Assembly: GCF_014199255.1 (NCBI RefSeq)
Contig: NZ_JACIJF010000004.1
Span: 248,001 to 312,000 of the forward strand
DNA length: 64,000 nt
Direction: 5' to 3'
Origin: Sphingomonas xinjiangensis
Lineage (GTDB): Bacteria > Pseudomonadota > Alphaproteobacteria > Sphingomonadales > Sphingomonadaceae
Under the pieces are notes generated by a model. That model did no database searches. It was given only the letters and a program-made list of their open reading frames with translations, and was not told the origin of the DNA. The position numbers and the translations under genes were made by a program. Below are positions 41,028-49,675 of this stretch, piece by piece (within the stretch, counting starts at the first letter, position 1; every line of letters starts with the position of its first letter).

Positions 41028-41782
41028 AGCGGCTGGAAACCGAAGCGGGCGAAGATCGCCTTGCCTTCGCGCGACACCAGGAAGCGGCGCAGCGGCTCGG
41101 CATCGAGGCTGCGCGAGGCCTTCAGCCGGGCGACCGGATAGCGGATCGCCAGGTGGCTGTTCGCCGGGAACATGCGGAAGGCGCGGACGCGCCGGGAGGT
41201 GCGGGCGTCGGTGGCGTAGACGATGCCCCACTCCGCGGCGCCGCGTTCGACCAGCGCGAGGGCGGCGCGGACATTCTCGGCGCGGACCACGCGTGACTGC
41301 ACGCTGTTCCACAGGCCGAGCCGCCCGAGCGCGGCCTTGCCGTATCTGCCGGCGGGCACGGCCTCCACATCCGCCATGGCGATGCGGCCCTGCGCCAGCA
41401 CGCGCGCCAGCGGGACGTTCGCGGCGATGCGCGGCGCGCCGGCCGACTGCACCACGACCAGCCGGTTGCCGAGGAACGGCACACGGCTGCCGGGCATGAG
41501 CAGGCCGCGCTGCTGGACATAGTCCATCCAGGGTTCGTCGGCGGAAAGAAACAGATCGGCGGGCGCGCCCGAGGCGACCTGCCGCGCCAGCGCGGAGGAG
41601 CCGGCAAAGGACAGGATCGGGCGGGCATGCCCCTTGCGCGCCCAGGCATTGGCGGCGGCGTTCATCGATTCCTGAAGGCTGGCGGCGGCGAGCACCAGCG
41701 GCGCAGGCGCGACGGCACACGCGGGACGCGCGATGGCCAGGGCGCCGATGCCGGCAAGTAGGCTTCTGCGGTCGATCGACAT
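41024..41782 (-). CDS. modA: Molybdate-binding periplasmic protein
   Basis: A 252-residue solute-binding protein. The N-terminus MSIDRRSLLAGIGALAIARP has a twin-arginine-like RR and hydrophobic core ending near residue 22 (ACA), so export may be via Tat. LVLAAASLQESMNAAA, FAGSSALARQVASGAPADLFLSAD (the oxyanion-binding loop) and VPAGRYGKAALGRLG are family blocks. It is the first gene of the modABC operon, divergent from the SDR gene. No modE-like regulator gene is nearby. Confidence 0.88.
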   Translation of the reverse strand: MSIDRRSLLAGIGALAIARPACAVAPAPLVLAAASLQESMNAAANAWARKGHARPILSFAGSSALARQVASGAPADLFLSADEPWMDYVQQRGLLMPGSRVPFLGNRLVVVQSAGAPRIAANVPLARVLAQGRIAMADVEAVPAGRYGKAALGRLGLWNSVQSRVVRAENVRAALALVERGAAEWGIVYATDARTSRRVRAFRMFPANSHLAIRYPVARLKASRSLDAEPLRRFLVSREGKAIFARFGFQPL

Positions 41783-41879
41783 GGCGATGCTATGGCCCAC
41801 AGCTTGCGGACGGGGCAACCCGCCGCAGCCGATGAACCGGTGGCCCCGTGGCGGGTTGGGTGTGCGAACGGAGAGCCAC

Positions 41880-42671
41880 ATGACCGACTTGCAGACCCCG
41901 AACCCCAAGACCGCACTCGTTACCGGAGGATCGAGCGGGATCGGGCTGGAACTCGCCCGCTGCTTCGCCAAGGCGCATCGCCGGGTGATCATCGTCGGCA
42001 AGGACGAGGCAAAGCTGGCGCGCGCGGCCGACGACCTGCGCGGTAGCGGCGCGCACGAAGTGATCGCGTGGAGCATCGACCTTGCCGGCGAGGACGGCGG
42101 CGCCCGGCTGTTCGCCCGCGCGCAGGAGCATGGCGAGGCGATCGACTATCTGGCGCTGAATGCCGGATCGGGCGCGTGGGGCAAGTTCATCGGCGAGACC
42201 GACTGGAAGCTGGAGCTGGAAGGTATCCAGGTCAACAACATCTCGGTGGTGCAGGCGGCCAAGCTGTTCATCCCGGCGATGGTGCAGCGTGGCGAAGGCC
42301 GCGTGCTAATCACCTCTTCGGTGGTGGCGCTCGGCCCATCGGCCAAGCTGGCGGTATATTCGGCGACCAAGGCGTTCCTGTACGCCTTCGCCGAAGCGCT
42401 GCGCGAGGAGTTGCTGGGCACCGGCGTGAGCGTGACTGCGCTGATGCCCGACCTGACTCAGTCGGACTTCTTCGCACGGGCCAAGGTCGATCCGGATTCG
42501 ATCACCGCAAAGGAGCCCAAGGCCGATCCCGCGCATGTCGCCGAGATCGGATATGAGGCGATGATGAAGGGCCGCGACCATGTCGTGGCGCCGCATCTCT
42601 CGGCGGCGAAGATGGCGGCGGCGTCATTGCTGCCGACCTGGCTCACGACGAAGTTCGCGCGGGCGGAGTAA
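41880..42671 (+). CDS. Short-chain dehydrogenase (DltE-like)
   Basis: A 263-residue SDR. The motif VTGGSSGIGLELA lies at about residues 14-26, NAGSG is at about 95, and the catalytic triad includes Ser in SSVVALGPSAK and YSATK (about 160-164). The SDR subgroup that acts on acyl or steroid-type substrates has the same long FLYAFAEALREEL helix. The true substrate is unknown. The start follows a GGAGAG site. It is divergent from modA and convergent with the glycosyltransferase gene, 10 nt apart. Confidence 0.86.
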   Translation: MTDLQTPNPKTALVTGGSSGIGLELARCFAKAHRRVIIVGKDEAKLARAADDLRGSGAHEVIAWSIDLAGEDGGARLFARAQEHGEAIDYLALNAGSGAWGKFIGETDWKLELEGIQVNNISVVQAAKLFIPAMVQRGEGRVLITSSVVALGPSAKLAVYSATKAFLYAFAEALREELLGTGVSVTALMPDLTQSDFFARAKVDPDSITAKEPKADPAHVAEIGYEAMMKGRDHVVAPHLSAAKMAAASLLPTWLTTKFARAE

Positions 42672-42681
42672 GCTTCGGGAC

Positions 42682-43731
42682 TCAAGCGGGAAGCACGTGC
42701 CACCGCCTGGCCGCGCCGATGGCCTGGCTGGCGAGCAGATCGGGAAGTTGGCGGAGCTTAGGGCGCGGGTGGCCTCGAGTGAAGCTCTGGTGGAGGGCGA
42801 GCGTGCCGGCGCGCATCGCAGTGCGAGTCAGGCGGTGCCAGATCTTGACCAGTTCGCCCTCCATATAGGCACGTTCGTCCGCGCTATAGGCATGCTGGGC
42901 GAGCAGCGCGTCGCGCAGACGGTTGAGCGTTTCGAACAGCAGGTCGAGGGTTGGGCGGTCGGGTACCGGTGCGCCGTTCATGACATGATGGACGAGCAGC
43001 CTGGCGATGTCGGGCGCGCCCTCCCCCAGCAGCGCGCGATGGCGGTCGCGCAGCACGTGCTCGGCATGCGCCACCATGGTGCTGGTATAAACTTGCGACG
43101 CGCCGCCGGGATGGACGCGGTACAGCATCAGCACCTCGTCGATCTGATCGATGCGCCCAAAGGCGCGCAGGCGCTGGTACAGGTCGAAATCCTCGACATA
43201 CCGGCGCTCGGGGCGCTCGAAGGGATCGAGCCGGCGCGCAGCATCGGCCCGGAACATGACGGAGGACCAGGCGATCGGGTTGCGGATCAGCATCAGCCAG
43301 TCGATGCGGGCGCGGGTAAGCGGACGGGGCCATTGGCCCGGCTGGCGCTTGCCGGCGACCAGCAGGTCGGCGGCGGTGCTGACCAGCACGGTATCGGGAT
43401 AGCGGTCGAGAAATTCGACCTGGCGGACGAAGCGCTCCGGCAGGCTCATATCGTCCTGGTCCAGGCCGGCGACATAGCGGCCGCGCACGTCGGCAAAGGC
43501 GCGGTTGCGCGCCGCCACCGGCCCGCCATTTTCGGGCGAGCGGATCACCCGGATGCGGGGATCGCCGAACCGTTCGAGCACATCAACGCTGTCATCGCCC
43601 GAGCAATCGTCGACGGCGATCAGCTCCCAATCGGTGAAGCTCTGGTCGGCGAGGCTTTGCAGGGTTTCGGGGAGATGGTCGGCGCCGTTATAGACCGCCA
43701 TCACCACCGACACCGTCGGCACGCGCGTCAC
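42682..43731 (-). CDS. Family 2 glycosyltransferase
   Basis: A 349-residue GT-A transferase. The nucleotide-sugar binding N-terminus VSVVMAVYNGADHLPETLQSLADQS (about residues 6-30), VDDCSGDDS and the metal-binding LDQDDM (DXD-like, about 95) are typical of GT2. Late helical residues may contact the acceptor. The GTG start overlaps the stop of the preceding gene as GTGA, so it belongs to the same operon as the aminotransferase/oxidoreductase. Acceptor and sugar are unknown; a surface glycan is likely from context. Confidence 0.87.
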   Translation of the reverse strand: MTRVPTVSVVMAVYNGADHLPETLQSLADQSFTDWELIAVDDCSGDDSVDVLERFGDPRIRVIRSPENGGPVAARNRAFADVRGRYVAGLDQDDMSLPERFVRQVEFLDRYPDTVLVSTAADLLVAGKRQPGQWPRPLTRARIDWLMLIRNPIAWSSVMFRADAARRLDPFERPERRYVEDFDLYQRLRAFGRIDQIDEVLMLYRVHPGGASQVYTSTMVAHAEHVLRDRHRALLGEGAPDIARLLVHHVMNGAPVPDRPTLDLLFETLNRLRDALLAQHAYSADERAYMEGELVKIWHRLTRTAMRAGTLALHQSFTRGHPRPKLRQLPDLLASQAIGAARRWHVLPA

Positions 43732-46234
43732 GCGACGGCCCGGGCGCCGGGCTGGAGCAGTTGTTCCACGATCATCTGGCCGATGTCGTTCTGCCAGAGC
43801 CACAGGCCGTTGGCCTTGCCGCTGAAACTGGCTTCGCCGCCAAGCTTGCCCTCAGGAACATGACCCGAGGCGAGGCCGATGCCGTACACGCCGGCAACCA
43901 CCTTCCCGTCCGCGTCGAGCACCCGGCATTGCTGATCGACTAGCCGCGGCCTGCCGAGCGCGTCGGCGGCGAGCGCGATACGCGTGCCAGCAGCGTCGTA
44001 CAGCGGCAGCGCGCGCGGACGGTAACCGAGCGCGCCGATCACTACATCGGCCTGCGCCAGTTCGGCGCGAATCGTCGCTTCGTCCACTTCACCGATCTGA
44101 CGCAGTGCCATTCGTGGATCAGGCGCGCGGCCGCCGATGCCGAGCATGCGTAGCACCAATTCGCGCGCTTCGAGGCGAAAGCCACCAAGGCGATAGACGA
44201 AGCCGCTCAGCGGGCAGATGTCCTGCGGCCCGAAATCCGTAAAGCCATCGGCATGCGCCGCGTCCGCGGAGGGGTAGAAGGGCCGAAGCGGGCGGCGATG
44301 GTAGAGCGTGAGCGCACCCATGCCGAGCGGCAGCGCCGGCGCCGCCTTGAGGAGCAGGCAGGCGGCGGCGAGCGCGCTGGTGGAGCCGCCGACGATCGCG
44401 ATGCGCGGCGCACGCTTGCCGGCGACACGTGCGCGGAGCTGGTCGAGCCCGCCGATGCGCAGGAAGTCGTCGCCCGGCATCAGCCGATCGCCGGCCAGAT
44501 CGCCCAGGGCGGCGCCCGCGACCTGCTCGGCGCGCAATTCCTCGGACGATTGGTGGCCGCCAGTGGCGATCACCAGGCTGCGGGTGCGCATGCTGCGTTC
44601 CTGGCCGGTGACCAGGTTGCGAACGCGCGCGCTCCAGCAGCCATCGGCGGTCTGGCGCGCGTCGACCACTTCGCTGCGCGTCGCGACCACGCCGCCCTTG
44701 CCCGTGACGATGGCAGCGAGCTGTGCGCCCGTCGCTTCCAGAAAGGGCGTGGCGCGGGCGAGCGGAACGCCCAGCTTGCCGGCATAGCCCGCGACTTCGC
44801 GTCCCGCAGGATGCTGCGTGAGCGCGGCAAGGTCGGCATGTGTGCTGTCCTTAACCGCCGTCAGAAAGGTTTCGGCCGTGCTGTCGGAGGTGATCGCATA
44901 ACTGCCAAGTTCGCCCCGGCCGAGTACGGGGTCGCGTTCGACAATCGCCAGGCCGCGCTCGGCGAGCGGCGCGAGCGCGCCCGACTTGCTGGCGGCGGTG
45001 AGCAGCGCGGTGCCGGCGGGCCCCCCGCCGACGATCAGTGCTTCGTGCACGAAGCTACCGCGGCGCTCACGCCCCAGGCCGTGCAGGCCGGAGCGCGCGC
45101 AGGCATGGATCAGCGCCTCACACACACGCTCGACATCGGCCTCCGTCATGCCGTCGGTCACGGGCAGCGACAGGATGCGCGCGACGATATCCTCAGTCAC
45201 CGGCAGCGGCTCGCTCATGCTTTGCGCGCGGAACCAGGGCTGTTCGCCGAGGTGGGGGCTGAAATACTGGCCTGAGCCGATCCCTTCGGCCTCCAGCAGC
45301 GTCATGATAGCGCGGCGGTGGCCGGCAAAGGCGCGCGGCAGCAGCACCGACTGAAACTGCAGCGCCGGGCGGCTGCCGCGCAGATGCTGGAAGTCGAAGC
45401 CGTTCTCAGCCGCGAAGGCGCCGAGCCGCGCACGGTACACGCCATCTAGCCGCATGCGGTGCGCGGCCACCGCATCGAGCGCCTCCAGCCGTTCGGCGGC
45501 GAGCAGGCCCAGCACCTCGGGCAGCTTGGCATTGAGCCCCGGGCCTTCGGCCGAGCGGCTGCCGGCAAAACGAAATTGGTCATGCGGCGCAGGGCGTCAA
45601 TCAGTGCGCAGTCGCCAGAATGGACCAGCCCGCCCTCTGCCGTCGCGAAGACCTTGGTCGCGTGCATCGAATAAACGATGGCGAACGGAGCGTCGGTGCC
45701 GAATTGACAACCCTGAGCGTCCAGCGCCCCTAGAGACGCGGCGGCGTCCACCACGACGCCGATGCCGCGTTGAGCATAATCGCGGTAGCGCGCGAGATCG
45801 ATGCCCGCTCCGAAGGTGGCATAGGGAACGGTCACGGCGATGCGGTCGCCATAGCGATCGAACGCGCGGGCCTCGGCCTGCGCGCTGGAGGCCCAATCGA
45901 GCGGATCGATGTCGCACAACAACGGCGTCAGCCCAGCCCAAAGCGCGGCATGAGCCGTGGCGGCGAAGGTGAAGGCGGGAATCAGCGCGAAGGCGCCAGT
46001 GCCGGCGCGCGCGCCCGCGGCCTGACGGATGGCGATCATCAAGCCAAGCGTGGCATTGGCGACGGCGAGGCAGTCGCCCTTGCCTTCGAACAACCGCGCG
46101 GTCGCATCGGCTTCGAAACCGCGCACCACCGGGCCACCATTCGAATAGATGCCGCGGTCCTCAATCGCGCGAAGCTGCGCGGCCATGCCACTCAGCCCGG
46201 GCGGCCGGGGCGCAATCAACGGCAGCCGGTCCAT
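43728..46234 (-). pseudogene. Frameshifted fusion of DegT-type aminotransferase and FAD/NAD(P) oxidoreductase
   Basis: Restored by inserting one T near 45575, this reads as an 835-residue protein. Residues 1-220 and the following segment to about 385 form a DegT/DnrJ/EryC1/StrS PLP aminotransferase: ANATLGL at about 60, Asp163 in VVDAAASLG and the PLP lysine Lys194 in HATKVFATAEGG. After its terminal LPVTDGMTEADVERV helix comes an FAD-binding ALIVGGGPAGTALL motif, then a second nucleotide-binding IAIVGGSTSALAAA, suggesting an NAD(P)H-dependent oxidoreductase or N-monooxygenase. As sequenced, the aminotransferase frame ends at 45446 after 42 unrelated residues. The start at 46234 is chosen for its GGGGAG site. 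Confidence 0.75.
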
Positions 46235-46320
46235 CAACATCTCCCCAGCCGGACCGCCGATAACCGCGGTTCCAAGAGCCGGAGACTTGCCCGAAAGCGC
46301 CTTAAATTCCGTAAATGGAC

Positions 46321-46347
46321 AACCGCAGGCGCGGGGACCTGCGGTTG
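46321..46347 (-). terminator. Hairpin downstream of the repeat-containing secreted protein
   Basis: CAACCGCAGG pairs with CCTGCGGTTG around an 8-nt loop, 8 nt beyond the stop codon of the gene on the - strand. On that strand it is followed by TCCATTT, a weak T run, so termination is plausible but not certain. Confidence 0.5.
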
Positions 46348-46355
46348 GGTTCCAT

Positions 46356-46946
46356 TTATTTGCGGGTCTTGGAGGCCTTGACCGGGGCCGTAGCCGCGAC
46401 AGCTGCGTCGAACTCCGCCTGCGTCATGCTGACGAAGAGGCCATTTTCATTGGAGCCGATGCCGGCGATCGGCACGCTGACGCTGGCGCCGTTGGCCGTG
46501 GCGAGCACGACCTGATCGCCATTTACCTGCTTCACCGTCGCGAGGACCGCGCCCGCCGTTCCGTGCACTTCCGCGCCAGCGACGATCTTGGAGCGCATCT
46601 CCTGCGCGGCGGCGGCACCGGCCTGGGCAGCGGCGGCGTCGAGTTCGGTCTTGGTCATGCCGAGCGTCGGACCCTTGGGGCTGGTGCCGAAGCTGGTGAG
46701 CGGAATGGTGGCGCGATTGGTGCCGGTGAACACCACGGCATTGCCGCCGCTGATACCTTCGATCTTGCCAACCTCCGCACCCGAGCCGTCATAGACGGTG
46801 GAGCCAGTGGTGGGGGCAGTCTGAGCCGCAGGGGCCGCTGCGGGAGCGGGCGCAGCCGCCGGGGCGGGCGCGGTCTGCGCATGCGCTGCGGCGGGCAGCA
46901 GGGCGGCGCCCAGTGCGGCAACCGCAATCGATGCGAACTTCGTCAT
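46356..46946 (-). CDS. Secreted Ala/Pro-rich protein with two beta-type repeats
   Basis: A 196-residue protein with a signal peptide (about residues 1-23, ending HAQ), an Ala/Pro/Gln linker to about 45, and two related units of about 60 residues. Each has a V-x-G-x-x-G-x-x-x-G... strand core and a closing M-T-x-x-E-F/L-D-A-A helix (TKTELDAAAAQA and TQAEFDAAVAA). The family is unknown to me. It stands alone, transcribed in the same direction as the upstream operon, and is AT-poor like its neighbours. Confidence 0.7.
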   Translation of the reverse strand: MTKFASIAVAALGAALLPAAAHAQTAPAPAAAPAPAAAPAAQTAPTTGSTVYDGSGAEVGKIEGISGGNAVVFTGTNRATIPLTSFGTSPKGPTLGMTKTELDAAAAQAGAAAAQEMRSKIVAGAEVHGTAGAVLATVKQVNGDQVVLATANGASVSVPIAGIGSNENGLFVSMTQAEFDAAVAATAPVKASKTRK

Positions 46947-47091
46947 TCGGGGTCTCCTGACTGTTGGGTCTCCTACTTAGTGCCGAACGCGCGATTTTGT
47001 TTCACATGCAAGACGACTTGAGCCGCCGGCGGGACGGACCGCATCCTCACCAAGACTGCGCCCGGAGCGCGAGTCGAGGCGTTGTGCGGCG

Positions 47092-47640
47092 ATGCAACCT
47101 TCCGCCACGCTTATCGAAAGCTTCGCCGTTCATCCCGCGCGGAACGAGAAGTTCCTCGCCTGGCGGCACGCCTATGGGGAGGCGATCGGGGAAGCGCCCG
47201 GGCATTGCGAGACGACGGGGCTGGAGCAGCCCGCCGGGCTCAACCACCTGGTGTCGCGGTTCGAAAGCGACGCCGCTCTGAAGGCGTGGATCAGCTCGGA
47301 AGCGTATCGGGCGATGGTGCGCGAGAGCGCTGCCTTTTCGGCCCGGCTGGTGCAGCATGGGACGGGCAACGCGCAGAGCTTCGCAATCCCGAGCGATGCC
47401 ACGGCGCGCAAATGGAAGCGCTTCGTGGTCGTATGGGCTTCGGTGCTGCCGATCCTGCTGGTGCTCAACACGGCGGTGCGCACGCTGCTGCCGGGACTGC
47501 CGCCGCTTGTCCAGCTATGCGTCACCTCTCCCATCCTGACCGCGCTGCTGACCTGGGTGGTGCTTCCGCGGGTGCAGCGCTGGTCGAGCTATTGGACGCT
47601 ACAGGGCGGAGACGGAAAACTGCGGCGGCATCCTGATTGA
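47092..47640 (+). CDS. Antibiotic biosynthesis monooxygenase-like protein with two membrane helices
   Basis: A 182-residue protein. The N-terminal half (about residues 1-95) has the ferredoxin-like ABM pattern, with HPARNEKFLAWRHAYGEAIGEAPGHCETTGL, YRAMVRESAAFS and so on. Two hydrophobic segments follow (KRFVVVWASVLPILLVLNTAV and LVQLCVTSPILTALLTWVVL). Such membrane-bound ABM proteins are widespread but not assigned an activity. The ATG is chosen for family start; no strong ribosome site is visible. It is divergent from the repeat protein gene. Confidence 0.72.
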   Translation: MQPSATLIESFAVHPARNEKFLAWRHAYGEAIGEAPGHCETTGLEQPAGLNHLVSRFESDAALKAWISSEAYRAMVRESAAFSARLVQHGTGNAQSFAIPSDATARKWKRFVVVWASVLPILLVLNTAVRTLLPGLPPLVQLCVTSPILTALLTWVVLPRVQRWSSYWTLQGGDGKLRRHPD

Positions 47641-47792
47641 ACGGGCGGCTTACCGACACCGATGTAAATAAAGGTGGCAGGCCCGCACGATATTCATCTA
47701 GACGACAGCATCGCGGTGGAACTTAGCCCCCGTATCGCGGTTCCCACGCGCGAGACGGATTGGGTAAGCCCCCGACCCAAAAAAAACCCGTG

Positions 47793-47814
47793 CCGGCTTC
47801 AGATCCGAAGCCGG
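47793..47814. promoter_or_regulatory. Stem-loop before the DUF2147 gene
   Basis: A perfect 8-bp stem (CCGGCTTC with GAAGCCGG, 6-nt loop) ends 8 nt before the AAAGGAG site of the DUF2147 gene. On the - strand it is followed by a run of eight Ts after six bases, so it may be a terminator for - strand transcription; on the + strand it could affect translation. Confidence 0.4.
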
Positions 47815-47835
47815 TTCGCGGATAAAGGAGAGTAC

Positions 47836-48243
47836 ATGCTGGTATCGCTTGTAGCAGTGGCACTTGCGGCGGCCCCGCAGTCGGCGGAGTCGGTGCTTGG
47901 CCGGTGGAAGGCAGAGACGCGCAACGGGATCATCGAGATCCAGCGCTGCGGTTCGTCCATCTGTGGTCGCCTGTTGAGTTCGGACGCGCTGCGGACCAAC
48001 CCCAATTTGAAGGACGCGAACAACAAGGACGCGAACCTGCGCAACCGCAACCTGCGCGGCCTGCAGATCCTGAGCGGTTTCAAGCAGAGCGGCGGCGCGT
48101 GGACCGGCGGCAAGATCTACAATGCCGAGGATGGCAAGACCTATACCGCCGACGTGACGCCCGCCGGCGCCAACGCGCTGAAGCTACGCGGGTGCGTGTT
48201 CAAGCCGTTCTGCAAGACGCAGACCTGGACACGCGTCCGCTAA
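47836..48243 (+). CDS. Secreted DUF2147 protein
   Basis: A 135-residue exported protein with a short signal peptide (about residues 1-17, ending AAPQS). The DUF2147 domain has the opening VLGRWKAETRNGIIEIQRCGSSICGRL, GLQILSGFKQSGGAWTGGKIYNAEDGKTYTADV and terminal TQTWTRV. Paired cysteines in the domain may form disulfides. Function of the family is unknown. The start at 47836 follows AAAGGAG. The FadL gene follows after 45 nt. Confidence 0.85.
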   Translation: MLVSLVAVALAAAPQSAESVLGRWKAETRNGIIEIQRCGSSICGRLLSSDALRTNPNLKDANNKDANLRNRNLRGLQILSGFKQSGGAWTGGKIYNAEDGKTYTADVTPAGANALKLRGCVFKPFCKTQTWTRVR

Positions 48244-48288
48244 GCGGCCCCGACGATCTTTTGTATTCAGAGTAAAAAGGGATCTCCC

Positions 48289-49584
48289 ATGTTCAGTCGT
48301 ACTACCCTGCTGGCGAGCGCGTCGGCAGCCATCGCCCTGTTCGGTTCGGCCAGTGTTGCGCAGGCCCAGGCCTTCTACCTGCAGGAACAGTCCACGCGTG
48401 CGGCCGGCCGTGCGTTCTCCGGCGAAGCGGCGGACACTGGCGCGGCGTCGCTGTGGTGGAACCCGGCGGCGATTGGCGGCGCGACCGAGGGCGACGCGGT
48501 GCTGTCCGCCACGCTGATCCTGCCGAAGGGCGATGTGCGCAACAATGGCACTGTGATCCGGCGCCGGCCCGACCAGCCATTCACGCCCGTGGGCGGCGAA
48601 CAGGTTTCCAGCAACCCGATCAACAATGGCGTACTGCCGGCCGGCGCGATCGCCGTGCCGCTGAACGACCGCGTTGCGGTCGGCCTTGCCGTCACCTCAC
48701 CGTTCAGCTTCACGACCGATTATAATGACGACAGCTGGGCGCGCTACAGCGCCGACCGTACCAAGCTGCTGACCATCGACATCCAGCCCTCGATCGCGGT
48801 GGCGGTGACTGACTGGCTGCGCGTCGGCGGTGGCGCCAACATCGAATATACCGATGCGAGCCTGAGTAACGCGCTGCCGAACCTGCTCCCTGGGCAGGCG
48901 GACGGTCGGCAGGAGCTCAAAGGCAATGGCTGGGACTTCGGCTGGACGGCCGGTTTCCAGATGCACAACGAGGTCGCGACGATCGGCTTCAGCTACAAGT
49001 CGGCGATCAAGCATACGCTGACTGGCGAGCTTGAGGTCAGTGGGCTTCAGGGTCCGCTGGCAGGGCAGAACCGGACGATCAACGACGCCGAGGCGAGCTT
49101 CTACACCCCGGCACAGGCGATCGTCGCCGGCCGCTTCAACGTCAGTGACAAGCTGACGCTGAACGCACAGGCGATCAATTACCAGTGGAGCAAGTTCGAC
49201 GCGATCCGCCTGGGCGCGCCGCTGAACACCGCGATCCCTGAGAATTACCAGGACAGCTGGAGCCTGGCTGGCGGCTTCGACTATGCCGTGTCGCCGAGCT
49301 TCACTTTCCGCGCCGGCGTGCAGCATGCCACCACCCCGACCCGCGATGGCGAGCGTGATGCGCGCGTGCCGGATGCGGACCGCTGGAACTACGGTGTCGG
49401 CGCGTCCTATCAAGTGAACCAGCGCTTCGGCCTTGACCTGAGCGCCAACTATGTCGACTTCGAAGACGCGACAATCGACCGTTCAACTATCGGCAACGGC
49501 GGTGCGACAACGATCACGACCAACGGCACGCTGGAGAATGCACGCGCGATCGTGCTGTCGGCGGGTGGGCATATCCGCTTCTGA
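48289..49584 (+). CDS. FadL/OmpP1/TodX family outer membrane porin
   Basis: A 431-residue outer membrane protein with a signal peptide (about residues 1-26, ending AQAQA). The mature start AFYLQEQSTRAAGRAFSGEAADTGAASLWWNPAAIGG is the FadL plug signature, followed by alternating beta strands and a terminal HIRF ending in Phe, the usual C-terminal outer membrane signal. It should take up hydrophobic compounds such as long-chain fatty acids or aromatics. It is preceded by DUF2147 and ends in a strong terminator. Confidence 0.9.
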   Translation: MFSRTTLLASASAAIALFGSASVAQAQAFYLQEQSTRAAGRAFSGEAADTGAASLWWNPAAIGGATEGDAVLSATLILPKGDVRNNGTVIRRRPDQPFTPVGGEQVSSNPINNGVLPAGAIAVPLNDRVAVGLAVTSPFSFTTDYNDDSWARYSADRTKLLTIDIQPSIAVAVTDWLRVGGGANIEYTDASLSNALPNLLPGQADGRQELKGNGWDFGWTAGFQMHNEVATIGFSYKSAIKHTLTGELEVSGLQGPLAGQNRTINDAEASFYTPAQAIVAGRFNVSDKLTLNAQAINYQWSKFDAIRLGAPLNTAIPENYQDSWSLAGGFDYAVSPSFTFRAGVQHATTPTRDGERDARVPDADRWNYGVGASYQVNQRFGLDLSANYVDFEDATIDRSTIGNGGATTITTNGTLENARAIVLSAGGHIRF

Positions 49585-49606
49585 TCGACCGGTTGTGTGA
49601 AATCGG

Positions 49607-49639
49607 GGGGCGGGACACACGCGTGTCTCGCCCCTTTTT
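49607..49639 (+). terminator. Rho-independent terminator after the FadL-type gene
   Basis: A stem of GGGGCG-GACAC paired with GTGTC-CGCCCC with one wobble, loop ACGC, followed by TTTTTC, 22 nt after the stop codon. Confidence 0.88.
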
Positions 49640-49675
49640 CTTTGCTCCCTTCGCCCCAAGGGACGGAGAACGGGC

